Made by a program: the position numbers and the translations under genes. From contig NZ_JAUSLG010000014.1 in NCBI RefSeq assembly GCF_030646615.1, positions 54,404 to 118,403 of the forward strand: 64,000 bases of DNA, read 5' to 3'. This document shows positions 57,713-64,000 of this stretch, piece by piece; position 1 is the stretch's first letter, and each line of letters starts with the position of its first letter. Under the pieces are notes generated by a model. That model was not told where the DNA came from. It ran no database searches and saw nothing but the letters and a program-made list of their open reading frames with translations. The stretch is from Phenylobacterium sp. (lineage in GTDB: Bacteria > Pseudomonadota > Alphaproteobacteria > Caulobacterales > Caulobacteraceae).

Positions 57713-58134
57713 GCTGCGGCCAGTACGATCTGTTGTGCGCTGGCCTCGGCGATCAGACGGTCCTCGGCCTGCGTGAAACTCGCCCGGACGGTGATCATCT
57801 GGCGGGTGGCGGCGACCACCTGGGCGTGGATCTCCACCGGCGCGTTGCGGCCGATCCGCAGGAAGCTCACCTGGAGCTGGGTGGTGCGATAGTGACGGTC
57901 GGCGGGGATCACCGTCATGGTGGCGAAGGCCAGGGCCTGATCGGCCAGGGCGGCGATATAGCCCCCGAACAGCGAGCCGTCGGCGGTGTCCAGGCTGGGG
58001 TGCGGCGTCCAGGTCTTGCGCGCCCAGCCCTCGCCCCAGGCGTCCAGGCGCCCCAGCCGCAGTTGTTCGACGATCGGCGGGAGGTCCCCCTCCCCCGAAC
58101 AGATCGCCTCAAGTCGTTCGATGGCCCATGTCAT
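57709..58134 (-). CDS. PaaI-like hotdog thioesterase
   Basis: HPSLDTADGSLFGGYIAALADQALAFATMTVIPADRHYRTTQLQVSFLR. Confidence 0.75.
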   Translation of the reverse strand: MTWAIERLEAICSGEGDLPPIVEQLRLGRLDAWGEGWARKTWTPHPSLDTADGSLFGGYIAALADQALAFATMTVIPADRHYRTTQLQVSFLRIGRNAPVEIHAQVVAATRQMITVRASFTQAEDRLIAEASAQQIVLAAA

Positions 58135-58288
58135 TCGGCGCCCTTTCGCGGTGGAATGCGGCTAGGCTAGCCAGGCGGCGGCCTGCGCCCTACTCGCCTT
58201 CGGCGCGGCGGCCCAACCCCAGGCGGCGGAGCCTCAACTGTCTGACGCAATACGGAAAATTCCCCGCCAGAAGCGCGCCGCCGAGACC

Positions 58289-58846
58289 GTGGACGTCATC
58301 CTGGAAGCGGCGGCTCAGCTTTTGGAGCGCGATGGGCTCGAGGGCTTCACCACCAACGCCGTGGCCGAGCGCGCCGGAGTCAGTATCGGCGCCGTCTATC
58401 GCTACTTCCCCAACAAGCGCGCCCTGATGCACGCCCTCGCCGAGCGCGAGAGCGCCCTGCATGGGGCGGAGATGCAGCGGCTGCTCCAGGCGGGCGGGGC
58501 CGGTCTGGCCCCCGACCGCGCGCTCGTGCGCGCCTTCATCGGCGCCTTTCAGGGCCGCGCCCGCGCCCGGCGCATCGCCATGGGGCTCTGGTTCGAGATG
58601 ACGCCCGCAGAGGCCCTGGCGCTCCGGTTCGACGCCTTCACCCAGACCCTGAACCAGACGCAAGGGGCCCTTGAGCCGATCAGCGCCTTCGTGCTCACCC
58701 GCGCCCTGCACGGCGCCCTGCGCTCAGCGGTTCTGGAAGGGGTCGACTTCTTCCACGACCAGGCCTTCGAGGACGAACTGGTCCGCCTGTCGCGGGCCTA
58801 TCTCGCCCAGGTCCGCGCGCGGGCCGAAGGTCAGGACGAGGCCTGA
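58289..58846 (+). CDS. TetR-family regulator (true start probably further upstream)
   Basis: ILEAAAQLLERDGLEGFTTNAVAERAGVSIGAVYRYFPNKRALMHAL; same frame upstream reads KIPRQKRAAETVDV. Confidence 0.9.
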   Translation: MDVILEAAAQLLERDGLEGFTTNAVAERAGVSIGAVYRYFPNKRALMHALAERESALHGAEMQRLLQAGGAGLAPDRALVRAFIGAFQGRARARRIAMGLWFEMTPAEALALRFDAFTQTLNQTQGALEPISAFVLTRALHGALRSAVLEGVDFFHDQAFEDELVRLSRAYLAQVRARAEGQDEA

Positions 58847-58862
58847 GCCTTCCCCCTCGTCC

Positions 58863-61601
58863 TCACATCATGTCGCCGGCGGCGGCGTCGAGCAGCAGGA
58901 AGACCCGGCCGGCGTCGGAGGCCAGCAGGGTGGCGACCATGAAGCCCTCGTGGTCGCGGGCCACCGTCTCCTCCAGCATGCCGCGATAGCGCCGCACATA
59001 GGCGCTGGCCTCGCCCTTCAGGGCGTCGTCGGTGAACAGCCGCCGCGTCAGGCGTCGGGTGGCCGCCGGCGCCAGGCGTCGGACCACCTGGCGGGCGCCC
59101 TCGGCGTCGCCGGTCTGGACCGCAGCGCCGATCTCCTCGATCCGCGTCCGCGGCAGCAGGGCCGAGGGATCGATACCCATGTCGACGATATCCGCCAGCA
59201 GCTGAGCCTCGCGGCGCTCGTCCGTCGGCCTCGGCGGCGGCTCGTCGATCGCCGCCAGCAGGTCCTTCCAGGTCAGGCCGTCGCCGTCGTCGCCTTCACC
59301 CTGGGGCGCGGGCGGCCCGCCGGCCGACTCGAACAGGTTGGAGAACTCCTCGTCCGTCGCCGTCGGCGTCAGGCGCAGGCGCGGGCGCAGGCCGGCCTCC
59401 TCGGCGGTCTGGCGGCGGGGTTCGCGGCCCGGCCGCGGGGCGGGCTCGTTCAGCTCCAGCGGCTCCTCGGCGCGCGGTGACGGCCGCGGGCGCTCCTCCC
59501 GGACGAACGGCCGACGCTCCCGGACCGGCGGCAAGCCCGAGCCCAGCCCCGCCCCCGGGGCGAGGCCCGCACTGGCCGAACTGGCCACCGAGCCCATGAG
59601 GCGCACGGCCTCGCTCAGCATTTCGTAGTTGCGGCTCACCCGCTCCTGGAAGGCCGCATCGATGGCCTGGGTTTCCTCAGCGGTCCGCCTCGCCTGATCC
59701 ATCAGGTCCTCGATGCTCTCGCCCACCGCCTGGCGGACATCCTGCGCCTGGCGCCGGGCGCTGGCCGGGATATCGGCGGCCCGGGTGTCGAGATCGGCCA
59801 TCAGGGTCTGCAACTCGTTGAGGGTCTGGCGGGCGGCCGCGGCGCCGGCCTCCAGCTTGCGCGCGGTCTGGGCGCCGGCCTCGTCCACCAGGCTGGCCGA
59901 CTGCTCGATCAGGGCGCGGGCCTCTTCGAGCCGGCCTTCGAACACCTGGTCGGCCTTCTGGCCGGCGGCGAAGGCGGCCTCGGACAGCTGGTCCACCTGC
60001 TGGCGGGCGGCCTCGGCGTGGCGGGCGGCGGCCAGGCGGGTCTCTTCGGCGGCGTCCGACAGGGCCGCGATCGCCTGCCGGGTCTGGGCCTCCAGCTGCG
60101 ACCGCTCGCCCGACGCCGTCTCCGAAAGGCTGCGCCAGGACTGGCGGATGCTCTCGCCGAAGGCGTCGCGCTCGCCCTGGGCGGCGTCAGCCAGATCGCC
60201 GAACTGGTCGGCCGCCTGGGCCACCAGCTCGCGCAGCATCTGGGCGCCCTTGATGGCCCGATCGCCCATCTCCACCGCCGACAACCGGGCTTCGGACAGG
60301 TATTCGGCCAGCTTGGCGGTGTGGGTCTCGGCTTCGGCGGCGAAGGACTCCTGGTCGGCGCGCAGGCCGTGGGCCACGGCCACCAGGGCCGCGCGCTGCT
60401 CCGACAGGCCCACCTCGGCTGCGCCCACCTGATCGGCGACGCCGGCGCCGGCGCTTTCCAGGCGGGCGATGTGGCGGGTCAGGTCTTCGCCGACGATGCG
60501 GGCGACATCGCTGGTTTCGCCGGCCGCGGCGGCGAGGTCGGCGGCCCGGGCGGCCAGGGAGGCTTCGGCTTCGCGCAGCTGGGTCTCGGCCAGGTCGGAG
60601 GCCTCGGCGACCATGCGCGCCTGGCTGGTGATGGCGTCCATCACGGCGGTGGACTGCGCATCAAGGCGGCCCGCCAGAATGGTCATCTCCGACCGCTCGT
60701 GGGACAGGGCTCGCGTCAGGTTTTCCGCCGTGCGGGCCGAGGCCTGGGCCGCATTGACCAATTGCTCGGTCTCCGCCGCCAGGGCCGCACGCAGGGCCGA
60801 GAGGGTCTCGCGGGCGTCGTGGGCGGCCTCGCCGGCGCGGACGATCTCCTCGCGGACATTCTGCACCACCTCGCCGGCCCGACCGGCCGCGACCATGGCC
60901 GGCGAGACCAGCTCGTCGGCCAGGCGCTGGGTGCGGCGGGCCTCCAGGGCCAGCTTCTGACCCTGCCGCAGGGCGTAGGCGACCACCCAGACCAGCACCG
61001 CCGGCGCCAGGGCCAGCAGGGCGAAGACCGCCAGGGCGAAGGCGTCATTCTGGAAGGGCACCACGTCCCCGCGATAGCCCCAGGCATAGGCGATCGGCGC
61101 CAGCGACCAGAGCGCGGAGATGGCGGCCGCCCCGGCATAGATCGGCCAGGCGGGCGGCATCTCGCCCGAGCCGGCTTCAGCGCCCCGCGAGGCTGTCAGG
61201 GCGCCGCCGCCGGCGCTGCTGAGGCTCGTCCTGGCCCCGGTCCTAGTTAAGTCGCCGCTCGCCGCCGGATCGGCCAGGCGGAAGGGCTCTTCGGTGGAGG
61301 CGTCCTGCGGTCGGGACGTCGCCGGCTCGAACAGCTCGGCGTCGGCCGCATCGGCCTCGGCCCCGGGAACCGGAGCCTCATAGGCCTGGGCGCCGAAAGA
61401 CTGGGCGCTCGAGATCGGGGCGTCCTGATAGGCCGGCGTCTCAGGCGCGCCATAATCCTCGCTCTCTTCGGGCGCGGCGGTAAGGTCCAGGTCGTGGTCG
61501 GGACCCGCATCGGGCGCATCGGACTCCGGACGCGCGGCCGAATCCGGCTCTGTGAGGCTTTGGAAATCCAGCGGTTGATGTCGCCGGTTCTTGATCTTCA
61601 T
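58863..61601 (-). CDS. tipN: TipN-like polar localisation protein
   Basis: 912 aa; two central TM segments followed by long Ala/Glu-rich coiled coil, then conserved-looking C-terminal domain; architecture of Caulobacter TipN. Confidence 0.65.
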   Translation of the reverse strand: MKIKNRRHQPLDFQSLTEPDSAARPESDAPDAGPDHDLDLTAAPEESEDYGAPETPAYQDAPISSAQSFGAQAYEAPVPGAEADAADAELFEPATSRPQDASTEEPFRLADPAASGDLTRTGARTSLSSAGGGALTASRGAEAGSGEMPPAWPIYAGAAAISALWSLAPIAYAWGYRGDVVPFQNDAFALAVFALLALAPAVLVWVVAYALRQGQKLALEARRTQRLADELVSPAMVAAGRAGEVVQNVREEIVRAGEAAHDARETLSALRAALAAETEQLVNAAQASARTAENLTRALSHERSEMTILAGRLDAQSTAVMDAITSQARMVAEASDLAETQLREAEASLAARAADLAAAAGETSDVARIVGEDLTRHIARLESAGAGVADQVGAAEVGLSEQRAALVAVAHGLRADQESFAAEAETHTAKLAEYLSEARLSAVEMGDRAIKGAQMLRELVAQAADQFGDLADAAQGERDAFGESIRQSWRSLSETASGERSQLEAQTRQAIAALSDAAEETRLAAARHAEAARQQVDQLSEAAFAAGQKADQVFEGRLEEARALIEQSASLVDEAGAQTARKLEAGAAAARQTLNELQTLMADLDTRAADIPASARRQAQDVRQAVGESIEDLMDQARRTAEETQAIDAAFQERVSRNYEMLSEAVRLMGSVASSASAGLAPGAGLGSGLPPVRERRPFVREERPRPSPRAEEPLELNEPAPRPGREPRRQTAEEAGLRPRLRLTPTATDEEFSNLFESAGGPPAPQGEGDDGDGLTWKDLLAAIDEPPPRPTDERREAQLLADIVDMGIDPSALLPRTRIEEIGAAVQTGDAEGARQVVRRLAPAATRRLTRRLFTDDALKGEASAYVRRYRGMLEETVARDHEGFMVATLLASDAGRVFLLLDAAAGDMM

Positions 61602-61765
61602 CTGCGGCCCGTTACTGGCGGCCAACACGCCCCGCGCGCGTCGGGCGCTCGTCAGCTGGCCCGCGCGCCCCAAGTCTCAAGGATTATCTTTGATCGGCCC
61701 GCGCGCAAAGCGCCATGCGGCCAATTTGCGCCGTGACCGGCATATTTACGGATGTGCGGAGGGCC

Positions 61766-62029
61766 TTATGCCGCGCTGATGGCCGTCGGGCCGTGATGGC
61801 AGGGGCCCTCTGCGGTCCGCGCCGCGATGGGCGCCGCCTTCAAGGGCGAGCCCAAAGGCGTTGCGACCGGCATGTTCACAGACCGGGCGGCGGTCGAGCG
61901 GGCCACCTTCCGCGCCGCAGCCACCGGCCGCTCAGGTTGGTGAGGCTCGATGGTCACCCCGAAGTGCGAATAGGCCACGGCCGAGGAATGCACGACCACG
62001 GCGGCGACGAGTTCGGTCAAGGTTTGCAT
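61766..62029 (-). CDS. Small hypothetical protein
   Basis: 87 aa ORF MQTLTELVAAVVVHSSAVAYSHFGVTIEPHQPE. Confidence 0.35.
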   Translation of the reverse strand: MQTLTELVAAVVVHSSAVAYSHFGVTIEPHQPERPVAAARKVARSTAARSVNMPVATPLGSPLKAAPIAARTAEGPCHHGPTAISAA

Positions 62030-62100
62030 CGGATCTCTCCCGTCTCCGATACGAGTCTGCGAACCGGGTTATGAGCGAAGCGCCACCGCCGGGCAACCGA

Positions 62101-62130
62101 GCGTCACATGAAGTTTCGTTCATGTGACGC
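62101..62130. repeat. Perfect 12-bp inverted repeat (terminator or operator)
   Basis: GCGTCACATGAA-GTTTCG-TTCATGTGACGC. Confidence 0.6.
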
Positions 62131-62145
62131 CCTTTGCAGACGTGC

Positions 62146-62796
62146 TCAGTAGCGTCGGCAGACCAGGTCGCGCAGGACGCTGGACGGACCCGTATAGCGC
62201 CCCTCGCCGTCGATGGCCTGCTGGGCCCGCTGGCTGGAGTCGTAATAGGCTGACGCGCCGAGGCCCTGGGACCGGCAGAAGGCGTTGGCCGAGGCCGAGC
62301 CGGCGGCGATGTCGTAGCCTTCCATCGTCGGATAAGGGAAGAACACGCTGCGCGTGCCCTCATAGGGTCGGTACTGCCCCGGCCCGCTCCAGGAGCCCCC
62401 GGGACCCCAGGAGGCGCCGCCGCCCGGGGGACGATAGCCACCGCCGCCACCGCCAGCGCCCGCATAGCCCTGCAGGGAGGTGATCCGCTCGGCCATGCCC
62501 AGGCGATTGAGGTCCGGCACGTCGCCGGTCACATCCTGGCACCGGCCGCGGAAATCGGAATCCTCGCAGATCCGCCAGCGCCCCTGGAAGCGGGCGCTGA
62601 GCGCCTTGTCGTTCCAGTCCCGCGGCAGATTGGTGGCCATGCCGTAGATGGTGGTCTGACGGCCCTGGAAATTCGGTTGATCGAATAGGATGGCCGAAGG
62701 CTGGCGGCCACCGCCGCCATAGGATTGGGCCACGGCCGCGCCCGCGGCCACGCCCAGGGTGGCGATCGCCGCCACCGCGGCCAGTATCGTTTTCAT
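62146..62796 (-). CDS. Secreted beta/gamma-crystallin-domain protein
   Basis: Signal peptide; AILFDQPNFQGRQTTIYGMATNLPRDWNDKALSARFQGRWRICEDSDFRGRCQDVTGDVPDL Greek-key motifs. Confidence 0.85.
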   Translation of the reverse strand: MKTILAAVAAIATLGVAAGAAVAQSYGGGGRQPSAILFDQPNFQGRQTTIYGMATNLPRDWNDKALSARFQGRWRICEDSDFRGRCQDVTGDVPDLNRLGMAERITSLQGYAGAGGGGGGYRPPGGGASWGPGGSWSGPGQYRPYEGTRSVFFPYPTMEGYDIAAGSASANAFCRSQGLGASAYYDSSQRAQQAIDGEGRYTGPSSVLRDLVCRRY

Positions 62797-62862
62797 CGCG
62801 CGTCTTCCCCTGTCGTCCCTCAACCTTGACCCTAGACCGGCGACGGCCAGGGCGGAAGCCGG

Positions 62863-63429
62863 TTAAGACGCGGTCGAAAACAGGTCTGGCGCCGGGGCCC
62901 GGAAGGTCGCGCCCTCATGGCGCAGCAGCCACTGCTTGCGGTCCAGGCCGCCGCCATAGCCGGTCAGGGCGCCGGTCGCCCCGATCACCCGGTGGCAGGG
63001 CGCCACCAGGCCCACGGGGTTGGACCCGTTGGCCAGGCCCACGGCCCGCACCGCCTTGGGCGCCCCCACATGGGCGGCGAGCTGGCCATAGGACCAGGTC
63101 TGGCCGGCAGGAATCTCGCACAGCGCCCGCCAGACCGCCTGTTGGAAGGCGGTTCCCCCCGTGGCCCAGGGCACGGCGGCCAGGGCGTCGGTCTCGCCTT
63201 CGAAATAGGCTGCGAACGGGCGCGCCAGAGCCGGCGGCGGCGGGGCGCCGTCCACCCCGGCGGCCGCGGCTGCGCCATAGTGGCGGGTGAGCAGGCGGAC
63301 CATGCGCGCCTCATGGCTTTCCCAGTCGAAGGCCCGCAGCACCCCCTCGCCGTCGAACACGATCCGGGCCAGTCCGAGCGGGGTGGGGATATCGGCCTGG
63401 AACAGGCGTTCAGGCGGCGGTCTGATCAT
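62863..63429 (-). CDS. ogt: Methylated-DNA--protein-cysteine methyltransferase
   Basis: GTAFQQAVWRALCEIPAGQTWSYGQLAAHVGAPKAVRAVGLANGSNPVGLVAPCHRVIGATGALTGYGGGLDRKQWLLRHEG. Confidence 0.95.
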   Translation of the reverse strand: MIRPPPERLFQADIPTPLGLARIVFDGEGVLRAFDWESHEARMVRLLTRHYGAAAAAGVDGAPPPPALARPFAAYFEGETDALAAVPWATGGTAFQQAVWRALCEIPAGQTWSYGQLAAHVGAPKAVRAVGLANGSNPVGLVAPCHRVIGATGALTGYGGGLDRKQWLLRHEGATFRAPAPDLFSTAS

Positions 63430-64000
63430 GGCGAGGCTCTTTTCGAATGGGCGTGGGCCTTGCTGGGGCCATCCCCTCCGAGGCCCAGAGATGCAGGGCG
63501 GCATAGGCCCGCCAGGGTCGCCAGGACTCGGCCCGCGCGGCCAGTTGCTGCGCCGTCGGGCGCACCCCGTCCGGGCCGGTCAGGGCGCGCATCAGGCCGA
63601 TATCCCCATGGGGGAAGGCGTCAGGCTCGCGCATCTGGCGCAGGGCGATGTACTGCGCCGTCCACTCGCCAATGCCGGGCAGGGCTTTCAGACGCGCCAC
63701 GGCGTCTTCCAGGTTTCCGCGCGGCGCAAACAGCTGCGGATCGGCCGCCGCGGCGGCGGCCAGGGCCACCAGGGCGCGGGCTCGCGCCTGGGGCATGGGC
63801 AGGCTCGCAGGATCGATCCGCGCCAGCGCCTCGGGGGTCGGGAACAGGTGGGTCAGGCCGGGCGAAGCCAGGCGTTCCGGCAGGGCTTCCCCATGCTCAG
63901 CGGCCAGGCGGCCGGCGATGCTGCGGGCCCCGACCACGGTGATCTGCTGGCCAAGCACCGCGCGCACCGCCAGCTCGAAGCCGTCCCAGGCGCCGGGCGC
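63410..64000 (-). CDS. alkA: DNA-3-methyladenine glycosylase II (AlkA); 5' end beyond right edge
   Basis: VRAVLGQQITVVGARSIAGRLA; LPGIGEWTAQYIALRQMREPDAFPHGDIGL HhH-GPD motif. Confidence 0.85.
   Translation of the reverse strand, partial: APGAWDGFELAVRAVLGQQITVVGARSIAGRLAAEHGEALPERLASPGLTHLFPTPEALARIDPASLPMPQARARALVALAAAAAADPQLFAPRGNLEDAVARLKALPGIGEWTAQYIALRQMREPDAFPHGDIGLMRALTGPDGVRPTAQQLAARAESWRPWRAYAALHLWASEGMAPARPTPIRKEPRHDQTAA

Noticed and set aside
60018-61250. 410-aa plus-strand ORF opposite the tipN-like gene
   Set aside because: Gly/Gln/Arg-rich shadow frame of a coiled-coil gene.

Overview
The window looks like a high-GC alphaproteobacterial chromosome, probably Caulobacterales (TipN-like polarity protein, GAAC-N7-GAAC SOS box). 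Positions 1-17.9 kb hold a nearly complete P22/podovirus-type late-gene cluster on the minus strand: TerS, TerL, portal, scaffold, P22-type coat, gp4-like adaptor, fibre/tip proteins, gp10-like protein, ejection-like protein, lysis genes and an M15-type endolysin running off the left edge. Accessory 'moron' genes are embedded in it, including two stand-alone proteins that resemble C-terminal toxin domains of Rhs/polymorphic toxins, each next to candidate immunity genes, and two decayed plus-strand alpha/beta-hydrolases. No integrase, replication gene or tRNA was seen. About 7.5 kb of host-like and accessory genes follow, including an AT-richer RelA/SpoT-domain gene, toxin-antitoxin debris and an unusual PlsY. 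At 25.6-27.9 kb lies a phage-like regulatory module: a CI/S24-type repressor, a divergent three-gene operon ending in a DUF6456-like protein, and three matching CTGTA-N7-TACAG-type operators, two of which sit in apparently leaderless promoters. From 28 to 64 kb the content is mostly ordinary: MarR-MFS, Mrp antiporter, IF-1, ABC-2 exporter, methylmalonyl-CoA mutase, SatD-like pair, SulP, DUF4112 pair, TipN, beta/gamma-crystallin, Ogt and AlkA. All family calls come from reading sequence and recalled motifs; no database search was run.
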